Shown here: positions 32,234-42,500 of the stretch, piece by piece
Numbering within the stretch: the stretch's first letter is position 1
Layout of the letters: each line of letters opens with the position of its first letter
DNA from: Actinobacteria bacterium OV320
Lineage (GTDB): Bacteria > Actinomycetota > Actinomycetes > Streptomycetales > Streptomycetaceae
DNA: 64,000 bases
Assembly (NCBI GenBank): GCA_001298545.1
Contig: LJCX01000028.1
Span: 62,001 to 126,000 of the forward strand
Direction: 5' to 3'
Notes under the pieces: model-generated
The model's input: the letters and a program-made list of their open reading frames with translations, nothing else
What the model was told of the DNA's origin: nothing
Database searches by the model: none
Program-made: the position numbers and the translations under genes

Positions 32234-34655
32234 TCAGGGCAGCTCGGGTTCCGGAAACTCGCCCTCCGCCGCCTCGGACTTCGCCCCGTCGGCTTTCGCC
32301 AGTTCGCGGGCGAAGTCCCGTACCAGGTCGTGCGGGGTGTAGTGGCCGTATGCGTGCTCTTCCAGCAGTGCCACGTCGACGAGCCGGTTCAGGGCCGACT
32401 CGGCGCGGGGTTCGTCGGTGCCGGTCAGTCGGGCCAGGAGGGGAGCGTCGTACGTGGGCAGGTCCAGCGTGCCGATGCGGCGCAGGGCGAGGGCCGCGTC
32501 CCGGTCGGCCTGGCGTCCGGAGGCGGCGAGCGCGTCGTGGGCGACGGCGAGGGAGCGGCGGACGCTGAGATCGTCGTACTCCAGGTGGGGCAACCTGCTC
32601 TCCGTGTCCGCCAGTTGACCGGCCAGCCCGTCCGGGGTGAGGGCGCTGCGCGCGGCGAGTCGAGCGGCGACGACGCGCAGTGCGAGCGGAAGGCGACCGG
32701 TGAGGTGGACGAGGGGATGGGCCGCGTCCAGAACGGCACGCCCCTCGCCCGGACCGGACGCCGCACGCAGCAGGGCCGCACTGTCCTCGCCCGAAAGCGG
32801 CCCGAGCGGGAAGCGGAGGGCGCCGTCCAGCGTGGTCAGCGGCGAACGACTGGTGACGATCACCGCGCAGCCGGAACCGGCCGGCAACAGCGGGCGGACC
32901 TGGGAGGCGGTCGCGACATCGTCCAGGACGACGAGCGTGCGGGTCGGCGCGAGGAGGGTCCTCAGCAACGCGGATGCGGCGTCCGGGTGTTCGGGGATGT
33001 GCCGGGGTTCGGTACCGAGGTCGCGCAGCAGGGCGGTGAGCGCCTGGGGTGCGGTGAGGGGGGCCATGCCAGGGGTGGCGCCATGCAGGTGGAGGTAGAG
33101 CTGCCCATTGGAGAAACGTTCCTTCAGGGCGTGTGCGACGTGCAGCGCGAGCGCGCTCTTGCCTACGCCGGCCATACCGCTGAGGACGACGACCCGGCTG
33201 CCGACGGCAAGCGCGCGGCGGAGGAGACCCAGGGGCTCGACGCGGCCGGTGAAGTGGGCGGGCGGGGGCGGCAGTTGCGCCGGTCGGGTGCGCGGGTGGG
33301 AGGGATCGGGTGCGGACTTGGGCGTGGATGGGGGTGGGGGTGGGGGCGTGCTTGTTCGCCCGCCGCGCCCGGGGCGGCCTTGGGGTTGGTCCGGAGGGTG
33401 CGGACGGCTTCCTGGATGCCGGTGCCCTGGGACCAGCGGTGGACGTGGCGGAGGGGGGGGGACGGGCGGGGAGAGGGGGTGGGGGTGCGGGCGTGAGCAT
33501 GGGTGGGGGTGCGGGCGTGAGCGCGGGCGGGACCTCAGGCTCGGTGGCCGGGGTGGGAGGTGAGGTCGTCGGAGTCGGAGCGGCAGCCGAAGTCGGCGCC
33601 GGAGCCGGAGCCGCAGCCGCAGCCTGCGTCGGAGCCAGAGCCGGAGCCGCAGCAGGCGTCACAGCCGGACTCGGAGCCGGAGCCTGCGTCGGATCCGGAG
33701 CGACGGCCGGAGTGGCATCCGGAGCCACGGCCGGCGTGGCAGCCGGAGCCACGGTCGGCGTGGCAGCCGGAGCCGCGATCGGGGCCGGAGGCGGAGCGGC
33801 GATCGGGGCCGGAGGCGGCGGAACAGCCGGGCTCGGAACCGGGGTCGGGCGATCATCGGTCGTGGGGGCCAGTATCTCCACGTGGGCGTCGCGTATCGCC
33901 GGGCCCGGTTCGATGCCGAGTTCCTCGGCGAGGCGGGCGCGCAGGTCGCGATGGACGGCGAGGGCCTCGGCCTGGCGGCCGGTGCGATGCAGGGCGAGCA
34001 TCAGCTGGCGGTGGTAGGACTCGCGCAGCGGATGGTCGGCGGCCAGGGCCGTCAGCTCCGGGACGAGCCGCTCGAACCGCGTTCCGCCGAGGGCGAGTTC
34101 GGCGTCGTAGCGCCACTCCAACAGGAGCAGCCGGGCCTCCCGCAGGCGTCGCACGAAGGCGTAGCCGCCCAGGTCGGCCGGGAGTCCGCTCAACGGGGTG
34201 CCTCGCCACAGCGCGAGTCCGGCCGCGCACTCACGCGCGACGCGTTCCCAGTTCCGGGCGGCGTGCGCGCCGCGTGCCGCGGCGACGTGCCGCTCGAACA
34301 CGTGGACGTCGAGCTCGCCGTGTTCGACCCGGAGCCGGTAGCCGGGCGGCACCGCGCGCAGCCGCTCGGGATCGTCGAGCAGCCGACGCAGCCGGGTCAC
34401 GTGATTGTGCAGCGAGGCCTGCGCGGACACCGGCGGCGCGCCGCCCCACAGCGCCTCCTTGAGCGACTCGACGGGCACGATCCGGCCCGCGTCGAGGAGC
34501 AGGGACGCCAGCAGGGCACGTACCTTCGGGCTGCGGACGGTGTCGTAGGGAGGGACACCCGCCTCGCACTCGGCATCCGGCGCGTCGGCCGTGTACAGGA
34601 CCGGTGGGCCCAGCAGCCCGAACCGCAGCCCGTACCGCCGCATCACGCCGCCCAT
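32234..34655 (-). pseudogene. AfsR/SARP-type regulator, frameshifted in its linker
   Basis: Two halves lie in different frames. The 5' half (from an ATG at 34655 or 34643) encodes an OmpR-type DNA-binding domain (SPKVRALLASLLLDAGRIV, WGGAPPVSAQASLHNHVTRL) and a BTAD domain (to about 33890), then a very long Pro/Ala-rich linker. The 3' half, in the frame one base away, begins around 33280 with AQLPPPPAHFTGR and encodes an NB-ARC NTPase (GMAGVGKS Walker A, TLVVLDDV) to the stop at 32234. Both frames are open across the linker, so one extra base somewhere in it explains everything. G-runs at 33330-33346 and the G9 run at 33453-33461 are the likely sites. It may be a sequencing error, a true mutation or programmed slippage. 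AfsR-like proteins switch on secondary metabolism. Confidence 0.8.
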
Positions 34656-35155
34656 CGTCCTTCCACGCCCGGTCCGTACCGAGGGTCTGTTCCTGAGTCG
34701 CCTTGCCGAGTCGCCTTGCCGACTTGCCTTGCCGAGTTGCCTTGCCAGTCGCACTACGCGTCGCGTGCCGCGTCGCTGACGAGTCGCATCACCGAGTCGG
34801 TCTGCCCAGTCCCTCTGCCCAGTCGCTCTGTCGAGTCGCTCGCGCTCGGGACGCGTGCCCGGCCGCCCTACCGGAACACCGAGTGACCAGCGTCAACGCG
34901 AAGAACCCTTGGCCACATGTTAGCGATCCGTTGGCGCGATCTGATGTGATCACATCATCGGAATCGGCCCGACGGTGCGCGCGTATCGACGCGCAACTCG
35001 GGGGAGTGTCGCCGCCGCGGCCGGATCCGGGGGCGCGCGGGGCCTCGGTCGGCGGAGGTGACCGACCGGGCCCTGCGCCCCGTTCCGTCGGCGCGCCGGG
35101 CCGGTCCGTTCCGTTGCGTGCCGTTCGGTCCCGTACCGGTGATCCCGACGGCCCC
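34656..35155. other. 500-bp interval upstream of the AfsR-like gene
   Basis: No convincing gene. It holds a 13-bp tandem repeat (34695-34746) close to the AfsR-like start, more degenerate GAGTCGC-like units to about 34850, and an AT-richer stretch around 34915-34975 (GATGTGATCACATCATCGG) with the near-palindrome GATGTGATCACATC at 34940-34953, which could be a regulator site or promoter part. Confidence 0.4.
34695..34746. repeat. 13-bp tandem repeat, four units
   Basis: Units are GAGTCGCCTTGCC (twice, exact), GACTTGCCTTGCC and GAGTTGCCTTGCC. It lies in the untranslated region upstream of the AfsR-like regulator, 40 bp from its start codon. Confidence 0.85.
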
Positions 35156-36121
35156 TCAGATGACCGGCGGCCTGCCCAGCCGGGTCAGCCGCCACACCGT
35201 CCGCCACTTCATGGGCCGCCGAGGTCCGGCCGGCTTGCGCACGCCCTCCGCGAACCCGCCGAACCAGGCCTTGAGACCGCCGAGCGAGCGGGTCCGCAGG
35301 AGGGTGACGGCGAGCCAGACGCCCAGGTGGACGGGGATGAGGAGCAGCGGAAGGTTGCGGCGGACCAGCCAGACCCGGTTCCGGGCCGTGACCCGGTGGT
35401 ATATCGCGTGCCGGGCGGGCGAGGTCTTGGGGTGCTGGAGGAGCAGCTCGGGCGCGTAGAGGATCTTCCAGCCGGCGTCGGTGGCGCGCCAGGCCAGGTC
35501 GGTCTCCTCGTGCGCGAAGAAGAACTCGGCGGGCCAGTCGCCGGTCTCCGCGAGCATGGCCATGCTCAGGGCATGACCGCCACCGAGGAAGCCGGTGACG
35601 TACCCGCCCTGCATCGGGTCCGAGGCGCCGACGCGCGGCACATGCCGGCGCTGGGTCTCGCCGTGCTCGTCGGCGATACGGAAGCCGACGATGCCGAGGC
35701 GCGGGTCGGCGGCGTACAGGTCGCGGACGCGGCTCAGCACGTCGGCGTCGACGAGCAGCCCGTCGTCGTCCAGGTCGACCACGACGTCCACGTCGCCGAA
35801 CTCCCTCAGCCGGGCGAGGGCGACGTTGCGGCCGCCGGGGCAGCCGAGGTTCTCGTCGACGTCGATCGTCGTGACCTCACCGGGCAGGAAGAGGCGTTGG
35901 GCGAAGTCGGGCAGTTCGCAGCCGTTGCCGACGATCACGATGCGGGCGGGCGCCAGGTCCTGCTTGGCCACCGACTCCAGCAGCGCGTCGACCTCGGCGG
36001 GCCGGTTGCCCATGGTCACCACGGCCACGGCGATCCTCGGCTCCGCCGCGTCCCCGAAGTCCCCCACGTCCACCACGTCCCTCACTCCGTCCGGCCCTCG
36101 ACGCGACCGCGTCCCGTCCAC
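35156..36121 (-). CDS. Glycosyltransferase family 2 protein
   Basis: A 321-residue GT-A fold glycosyltransferase. Visible features are the N-terminal VAVVTMGNRPAEVDALLESV, the ENLGCPGGRNVAL motif, the metal-binding DLDDDGLLVD, GGHALSMAMLAETG and FFAHEETDLAWRATDAGW, followed by a hydrophobic segment near residue 255-275 that could sit on the membrane. The family adds sugars to cell-surface polymers; donor and acceptor are not readable. A GTG at 36085 is an alternative start; neither start has a clear ribosome site. Confidence 0.88.
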   Translation of the reverse strand: MDGTRSRRGPDGVRDVVDVGDFGDAAEPRIAVAVVTMGNRPAEVDALLESVAKQDLAPARIVIVGNGCELPDFAQRLFLPGEVTTIDVDENLGCPGGRNVALARLREFGDVDVVVDLDDDGLLVDADVLSRVRDLYAADPRLGIVGFRIADEHGETQRRHVPRVGASDPMQGGYVTGFLGGGHALSMAMLAETGDWPAEFFFAHEETDLAWRATDAGWKILYAPELLLQHPKTSPARHAIYHRVTARNRVWLVRRNLPLLLIPVHLGVWLAVTLLRTRSLGGLKAWFGGFAEGVRKPAGPRRPMKWRTVWRLTRLGRPPVI

Positions 36122-36336
36122 GCGCGGGCCCGTCGTTCACCTAGATGTTGCCTCAGGTGCGGGCGTTGCTCCGACGCCGCCTCATTTTGCTTCCCTTTTA
36201 TGCCGGTTCTGCCTAAGCCGGTTCCGCCGATCCGGCCCCTTGGGGCGATGCGCTCGACGGGTCGCCCCGGTTCTCGATGGAGCACCGCGGTTCTCGATGG
36301 CTCGCCTCTGGATACGTCGGCCCCGGTTGCGCCGGT

Positions 36337-36759
36337 TCAGCCGCATCGGTTTTCCCTGCGTCGGACGAACTTCAGCCCCGACCAGTCCTCCCCCAGCGCG
36401 GCGACCTTCACGTCCACGACGCCGAGGGGCAGGAAGAGCTCGCGCAGCGCGTTCTCGGTGATGTCGCTGACGTGTCCGGCCGCCTTGCGGGGCCAGGCGA
36501 CCCAGAGCATGGCGTCGTCGGCGAGGTCGCGGACGAGGGCCGGGGTCTCGGCGGCGAGGTCGGCGTGGTCACGGTAGAAGGCGACGGTGATGTCGGCGTC
36601 GCGGGGGCCGCCCGGGGCAACGTGGACGCCGTCGGGGAGGCCGGGGACGTCCCACCCGGCCGGGGCGTGTCGCAGTCGCACCCGGTGGCCGGGCTTGACG
36701 CCGAGCTTCTTGGCGAGGGGGGTGCCGGAGTAGCCGCCGGTCGCGGCCGAGTCGCTCAC
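36337..36759 (-). CDS. DUF3052 family protein
   Basis: A 140-residue protein matching DUF3052: YSGTPLAKKLGVKPGHRVRL, WVAWPRKAAGHVSDITENAL and the end VVDVKVAALGEDWSGLKFVRR. The function is unknown; it is a common actinobacterial cytoplasmic protein. GTG start at 36759. It is divergent from the dehydrogenase gene, with a CTCAC repeat in the shared upstream gap. Confidence 0.9.
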   Translation of the reverse strand: MSDSAATGGYSGTPLAKKLGVKPGHRVRLRHAPAGWDVPGLPDGVHVAPGGPRDADITVAFYRDHADLAAETPALVRDLADDAMLWVAWPRKAAGHVSDITENALRELFLPLGVVDVKVAALGEDWSGLKFVRRRENRCG

Positions 36760-36805
36760 GGTCTCACCGTAGCCTCGGACCGGACCTGCCCCCGGTCGCC
36801 GTCAC

Positions 36806-36850
36806 CTCACCTCACCTCACCTCACCTCACCTCACCTCACCTCACCTCAC
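36806..36850. repeat. CTCAC pentanucleotide array, nine units
   Basis: Nine exact CTCAC units follow one GTCAC variant. The array ends two bases before the GGAGG ribosome site of the dehydrogenase gene. The transcript would carry repeated CACCUC, complementary to Shine-Dalgarno sequences. Confidence 0.97.
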
Positions 36851-36864
36851 CTGGAGGATCAGCC

Positions 36865-37836
36865 GTGCCCTTCCGCTGTGCCGTACTCGACGACTTCCAG
36901 AACGTCGCGTCGACTCTCGCCGACTGGTCGGCGTCGGCGCCTGCGTCGGGCGAGGAGCTGAAGGTCGTCTCCTTCACCGAGCACTTCGTCGACGAGGACG
37001 AACTCGCCGCGGCGCTCGCCGACTTCGACTGTGTGGTCACCCTGCGGGAACGCGTCCCCTTCCCGGCGTCGCTGCTGGACCGTCTCCCCCGGCTGCGCCT
37101 GCTGATCGCCTCCGGCATGCGCAACTCGGTGATCGACTACGCGGCGGCGAAGGCGAACGGCGTGACGGTGTGCGGTACGGAGAGCTCCTCGACTCCGCCG
37201 GTGGAGCTGACCTGGGCGTTGCTGCTGGGCCTCGCGCGCGGGCTGATGCGGGAGAGCACCGCTCTGCGGGAGGGCGGGCCGTGGCAGTCCACGGTGGGCG
37301 CGGACCTGCACGGGCGGCGGCTCGGGCTGCTGGGCCTGGGGAAGATCGGCGCGGCGGTCGCCCGGGTGGGCCTCGCCTTCGGCATGGAGGTGAGCGCGTG
37401 GAGCCAGAACCTGACGGCGGGGCGGGCGGCGGAGGTGGGGGTGCGGCCGGCCGCCTCGAAGGAGGAGCTGCTCTCCGAGAGCGACTTCGTATCGATCCAC
37501 CTGGCCCTGAGCGACCGCACCCGGGGGCTGCTCGGCCCGGCCGAACTGGCTCTCCTCAAGCCGACGGCGTACCTGGTGAACACCTCGCGGGCGGCGATCG
37601 TCGACCAGGACGCGTTGCTGACGGCGCTGGGCGAGGGCCGTATCGCGGGCGCGGGCGTGGACGTCTTCGACGTCGAACCCCTCCCCGCCGACCACCCGAT
37701 GCGAACGGCTCCCCGCCTGCTGGCCACTCCGCACCTGGGATACGTGTCCCGGGCGAACTACGAGCGGTACTACGGGCAGGCGGTGGAGGGGATCCGGGCG
37801 TATCTGGCGGGGGCGCCGGTGCGGGTGCTGGGCTGA
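36865..37836 (+). CDS. D-isomer-specific 2-hydroxyacid dehydrogenase family protein
   Basis: A 323-residue NAD-dependent dehydrogenase of the SerA/formate-dehydrogenase fold. The Rossmann motif is LLGLGKIGAAVARVG, the catalytic arginine is in NTSRAAIVDQDAL, the glutamate in DVFDVEPLP and the histidine in LATPHLGYVSR. It would reduce a 2-keto acid or oxidise a 2-hydroxyacid; substrate unknown. The GTG start at 36865 has GGAGG at seven-base spacing; the open frame extends further upstream but is repeat sequence there. Confidence 0.93.
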   Translation: MPFRCAVLDDFQNVASTLADWSASAPASGEELKVVSFTEHFVDEDELAAALADFDCVVTLRERVPFPASLLDRLPRLRLLIASGMRNSVIDYAAAKANGVTVCGTESSSTPPVELTWALLLGLARGLMRESTALREGGPWQSTVGADLHGRRLGLLGLGKIGAAVARVGLAFGMEVSAWSQNLTAGRAAEVGVRPAASKEELLSESDFVSIHLALSDRTRGLLGPAELALLKPTAYLVNTSRAAIVDQDALLTALGEGRIAGAGVDVFDVEPLPADHPMRTAPRLLATPHLGYVSRANYERYYGQAVEGIRAYLAGAPVRVLG

Positions 37837-37885
37837 GCCGACCGGGTGACCGGGTGGCCGGGTGGCCGATGACTTCGGAAACGAG

Positions 37886-38287
37886 CTACGCCGCGTTCAG
37901 TTCGCACCACACGAGCTTGCCGCGATGCCCCATCCGGGACAGCGGCTGCCAGTGCCAGAGGTCCGAGCAGGCCCGGACCAACGCCATGCCGCGGCCGTTC
38001 TCGGCGCCGGTCAGCTCCTCCAGCCGTCCCGGCGGCTCGGGCGGCTCGGGGTCCGCGTCCCAGGCGCCGATCTGCAGGACCCCGTCCCGGAAACGGAGAC
38101 GCAGACACGCGGGGCCCTTGGTGTGCAGTACGGCGTTGGAGACCAGCTCCGAGGCGAGCAGCTCCGCGGTGTCCACCAGGTGGATCAGGCCGTGCAGGGT
38201 GAGGATCAGGCGCAGGGTGCGGCGGCAGACCGTCACGGCGCGTGGGTCACTGGGGATGTAGAGGGAGTACTCCCAGGGATCGGACAT
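37886..38287 (-). CDS. ATP-binding regulator, RsbW-like HATPase (second set)
   Basis: A 133-residue single GHKL-domain protein: N-box LLASELVSNAVLHT, G1 box ENGRGMALVRACSDLW and a final GHRGKLVWCEL strand. It is a paralogue of the product at 22678. It is divergent from an XRE-DUF5753 gene and a DUF397 gene, forming the second such set in 16 kb. Cysteines in the C-terminal half (ACSD, WCEL) could be redox-sensitive but this is speculation. Confidence 0.87.
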   Translation of the reverse strand: MSDPWEYSLYIPSDPRAVTVCRRTLRLILTLHGLIHLVDTAELLASELVSNAVLHTKGPACLRLRFRDGVLQIGAWDADPEPPEPPGRLEELTGAENGRGMALVRACSDLWHWQPLSRMGHRGKLVWCELNAA

Positions 38288-38485
38288 GCGTCAACTCCGA
38301 GTGGCGTGAGGGGATTTACGCGCGGTGGCATTGCCGCAGCCGTCATGGCAGGACGAAGCGGTGCACTTCCGCAGCGTGTGCGGTACGTCACCGACGGTAG
38401 ACCTGGATTTCTAGGTTGAGCAAGCCGGTCCCGTAATCTGCCCCCGAACGAGTCGCGCTCACAGGCGCGTTGAAAGGAGTGACCG

Positions 38486-39337
38486 ATGGGCTTGAGACGC
38501 GAACCGACGGCGCGGCAAGTGCGCTTGGCGATGGAACTGCGCAGGCTCCGCGAAGCGGCCGGCCTCAAGGCGCGGGAGGCGGCGGCCCTGCTCGGAGTGA
38601 GCTCCACCCAGATCAACCAGATCGAGTACGGCCAATCGGGCGTGAGCGAGAAGCGGTTGCGCAGCCTGGCCGCGCACTACGCCTGCATGGACGAGGCGTT
38701 CATCGACGCCCTGGTGGCGATGGCGACCGACCGGACACGAGGCTGGTGGGAGGAGGACCGGGGCCGACTGCCTTCGGCATTTCTGGACCTGGCCGAACTG
38801 GAGCACCACGCCACGTATCGGGCCGACGTGGAATGCCTGCACGTACCCGGCCTTCTGCAAACCGAGGATTACGCCCGCGCGGTGTTCGCATATCGGGTGC
38901 CCGAACTACCCGACCACGATCTGGCATTGCGGGTGACACACCGCATGCGCCGCAAGGCGATCATCGAGCGGGCGGATCCCGTCCCGTACCAGGCGGTGAT
39001 TCATGAAGCGGCACTACGCATCAGAGTCAGCAACCGCGCCGCCGCCCGTGCCCAACTCGCCCACATCCTCGACCTGTCCGAGGTGGACCACGTCACTGTG
39101 CGGGTGATCCCCTTCGACCGCGACGGCTTCGCAGGAGCTTGGAACACCATGATGCTGGCGGGCGGTGCGGTGCCCAAGCTGGACTCGGCGCAGCGTGACG
39201 GACCGGAAGGCACGGCCCTCGTCGACTCCGAAGCCCAGCTCGGCGCCCTTCGAACGCTCTTCCGTAAGCTGAAGGCGGAGTCGCTGGATCCCGCATCGTC
39301 GCGCGACTTCATGAGCAGGCTGACGAAGGAGCTGTGA
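38486..39337 (+). CDS. XRE family regulator with DUF5753 domain (second set)
   Basis: A 283-residue protein with a helix-turn-helix at about 10-60 (MELRRLREAAGLKAREAAAL, STQINQIEYGQSG) and the DUF5753 sensor (LQTEDYARAVFAYR, HVTVRVIPFDRDGFAG). It starts at an ATG with an AAGGAG ribosome site. Its stop overlaps the start of a DUF397 gene by four bases, showing they are made together. The likely role is local developmental or stress regulation, as in whiJ-type loci. Confidence 0.92.
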   Translation: MGLRREPTARQVRLAMELRRLREAAGLKAREAAALLGVSSTQINQIEYGQSGVSEKRLRSLAAHYACMDEAFIDALVAMATDRTRGWWEEDRGRLPSAFLDLAELEHHATYRADVECLHVPGLLQTEDYARAVFAYRVPELPDHDLALRVTHRMRRKAIIERADPVPYQAVIHEAALRIRVSNRAAARAQLAHILDLSEVDHVTVRVIPFDRDGFAGAWNTMMLAGGAVPKLDSAQRDGPEGTALVDSEAQLGALRTLFRKLKAESLDPASSRDFMSRLTKEL

Positions 39338-39537
39338 GGCGCGCTGTGACCACTCCCGGCAACTGGCAGAAGTCATCCTTCTCCGGAGGGTCCGACGGCA
39401 ACAACTGCCTCGAACTCGCCTCCTCCACTGCCACCCTCCGCCTCCGCGAAAGCGACAGCCCCGCCACGATCCTGACCGCCACCCCGGCCGCCATAGCCCA
39501 CCTCCTGGCAGGCATACGCCACATCACCCCGAGCTGA
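39334..39537 (+). CDS. DUF397 domain protein (second set)
   Basis: A protein of at most 67 residues: GNWQKSSFSGGSDGNNCLEL then TATLRLRESDSPATILT and a helical end. It overlaps the XRE stop with GTGA; an internal GTG at 39346 is another possible start. It belongs with the preceding XRE gene and the divergent ATPase. Confidence 0.88.
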   Translation: MRRAVTTPGNWQKSSFSGGSDGNNCLELASSTATLRLRESDSPATILTATPAAIAHLLAGIRHITPS

Positions 39538-39574
39538 GTTCTGGACGGCCGGCTTCACCGCCCAGTTCTTCCGT

Positions 39575-42500
39575 TCACACGACGATGCAGGTCATCGCCG
39601 CCCACAGCAGGGGCGAGTGCTCGATCCGGCCGCCCGACCGCCAGTGGTCGAGCTGCTCGCGCTGCCAGCGGCCGAGCTGGTGCACTGGGTCGAGCTGCTC
39701 GTGGGCGGTGTCGACGGCGACGATCGCCTCCGACAGCGGGCGCACGGACGTGGACAGACCGGCCAGCCGGTGGAAGGCGAAGTTCGTCGGCAGCACCCAA
39801 CGGGTGGCGGTGACCAGCTCCGCACCGTTGTGGATCAGCGCCGTGGCCGGCCCGAACGACTCGGCGAACCGCAGATCGCCGCCGCTCTCGCAGCCGATGA
39901 GGGCGACCCGGCGTGGCGCGGGCCAGATCCTCGCGCCCGGCTCGCCGTCCGCGCGCAGGGGAAGCGTGCCCAGCAGCAGGTCCTTGGCCGACAGCGGCCG
40001 ATGACCGCGGACCGGCTCGGCCAGGCCGATCGTCTCCGCACCGCAGCACAGATGGAGCGTGCCGTCCTCGCTCTGCCCGCCCTCGACCGGCGCGCCGCTC
40101 ACATGCCCGACGTACATCAGCCTGCGCACCCCCTTGCGGAGCACGTCGCCCAGCCAGTCCCGGTCCAGGTCGGTGCGGCGGAACGCCTCCGCCGGGGCGG
40201 CGACCGACGGCACGACGGCACCCGCGTCGAGACGGCGCCGGACGAGCGACATCAGCTCCGGGTCCGAGCCGGGCGGCCCCAGGACCGAGCCGAGCGGGGA
40301 GTCCGCCCGGAATCCGGGCACCCGGGGGTCGAGGACGAGCACCACCGCGTCGGCATACGTTTCTGCAGACGTTCCCGTGCCCGTTTCTGTGCCCGTGCCC
40401 GTTCCTGTGCCCGGCTTCCCGTTCGCCTCCCCGTCCGAGGCAGGCCGCCCGATGGGGGCGCCTTGCCTCAAGGACGCCGGCGCGGTGGTCACGACGTCCG
40501 CCAGGTCGATGAGCCGTACGTCGCTCGTCTCGTCGACGGCCAGCAGTTCCCACGGCACCTGGGCGACCCGGGGCGACGGCTGGATCCGCACCAGCGGACG
40601 GCCCGCGCGCGCCGACACCTGACGTATCTGCTCGGTCAGCCCCGCCGGCCACAGCGCCTCGGCCAGCGACCGCGCGAGCCGCAGCTCGGTCCGGTACCCG
40701 GCGAGCGCGCCCGAGTCGAAGGCGCGCCGCATCCCCTCGGCGCCAGCGACCGCCCCCGGCAGCGCGTCGGCCAGCGCACGGACCGCCCGGTCGACCTCGT
40801 CGGCGGGCCCACGGCCGGTACCGAACCCCCGGGCCCCACCCGCCCACGTCCAGGTCATGAACAGGTCACCGGCGTCGGCCAGCCGGACCTGCACCACCGG
40901 GCGGCTCGTCAGGTCGTCGGTCATCCAGAACGGCGTCTCCGCCTCCCCGACGATCCGTCGGTGATAGCGGAACTCGGCGGCCGCGATGTACTCCTGGAGC
41001 GCGACGCGGCCGGATTCCGACGACATTCGTACCTTCGGCGGCGGCGCCACCCGCAGTCCCGCGGAAGCGGCGGCCTCCGCCGCCCCGCCCCCGAGCGTCA
41101 TCGCGCCGTCGACGGGCTCGTACGTCTTCATGCCGGCGCTCGGGAACACCGGAGAGCCGGACGTCGCCGACCGGGGCGTCCGCGGCTTCCGCGGCGTACG
41201 GTCGAGCGCCAGCGAGGCGCCCGCGCAGCGGTGTTCCGCCAGTTCGAAGAGCAGTCCCTGGTCCTGCCGGCGTACCGCGAGACGGAAGACCAACTGCATC
41301 GCCTCGTCCGCGAGTTGCAGCCACTGGCTGCGCGCGTGAGCGGTGACGAAGTCGAAGCGGGCCGCCTCCAGAGCCAGCGCGGCGGGCAGGGCGACCGAGA
41401 TCGCCGTACCGATGGACTCCGACTCGCGGTCGCCGTGGTCGGTCCGGTCCAGGTTGTCCTCGATGGTGCGCGCGAGCAGCAGGTCGACCTGCGCGCACCG
41501 CTCGTACACCGCCCGCTCCTGGTACACGTCCCGGGCCTGCTGGGCCAGCCGCTTCATCTCGTCGATGTCGCCGCGTTCGTAGGCGTGTTGGGCGCCCAGC
41601 AGCATGCTGTCCGCGGCGGCTATCGCGGCGCCGAGCCGCTCGAACCGGGCCAGGCTCGCCCCCAGCAGGTCATCCGCACCGACGGCGTCGCCGCGCTGCC
41701 CGGCGAGGAAGCCGCGGGCCTGCTCACAGACCGCCAGGTCACCGAACCGCCGCTGCCGCTCGAAGAACGCGGACGCCTCCGCGAACAACCGCTCCGCGAG
41801 GTCGAGTTCTCCCCGCTGCATCGCGGTGTACGCCCGGTGCGCGAGCAGTGACTGCTGCTCGCCGGTGTCCCCCATCGCCCGGAAGCAGTCCTCCGCGCGG
41901 GCGAAGTAGTCCTCGGCCGGGTCGAACCGCCCGGTCGAGGCGCAGATCAGACCGAGGGCGACCAGCAGGCGCGGGACGGTCTCCGCCGCGGTCGCCGGCG
42001 TGGTGGAAAGCAACCCATCGGCCTGTTCCTCCGCCGCTCCCCACTCGCCCCGCTCGATCAGCAGATGCACACGGTTCAGGCCCAGTTCGGAGGTGCGCAG
42101 TCCGTCGGGGTCGTCGAACTCGGGCATCCGGACCGCCGCCTCGTCGAGACAGGCCAGCGCCTCGTCCAGACGCCCGGTCCGGCGCAGCAGGTCGGCCCTG
42201 GCGAGCAGCGTCCTCAGCAGGATCTCCAGCCACAGCTGACGGCCGCGCGGCCCCATCGGCACCGACGCGATGCCGTCGAGGAGGGCACGGGACCGCTCGA
42301 CGGCATCCTCGGCCCCGCCCAGGTCCGTGGCGGTGAGCAGGACACTCGCGATGTTCGCCAGCAGATGTGCCCGCAGGAACCGCACGTCGGGCGAGTCCTC
42401 GAAGGACTCGGCCACGGCGAGCAGTTCCTCGTAGACGGCGACCGCGGCGGTGAGATCGGCGGCCAGCTGGTGTTCCTCGGCCAACGCGAGCCCGCTGTCG

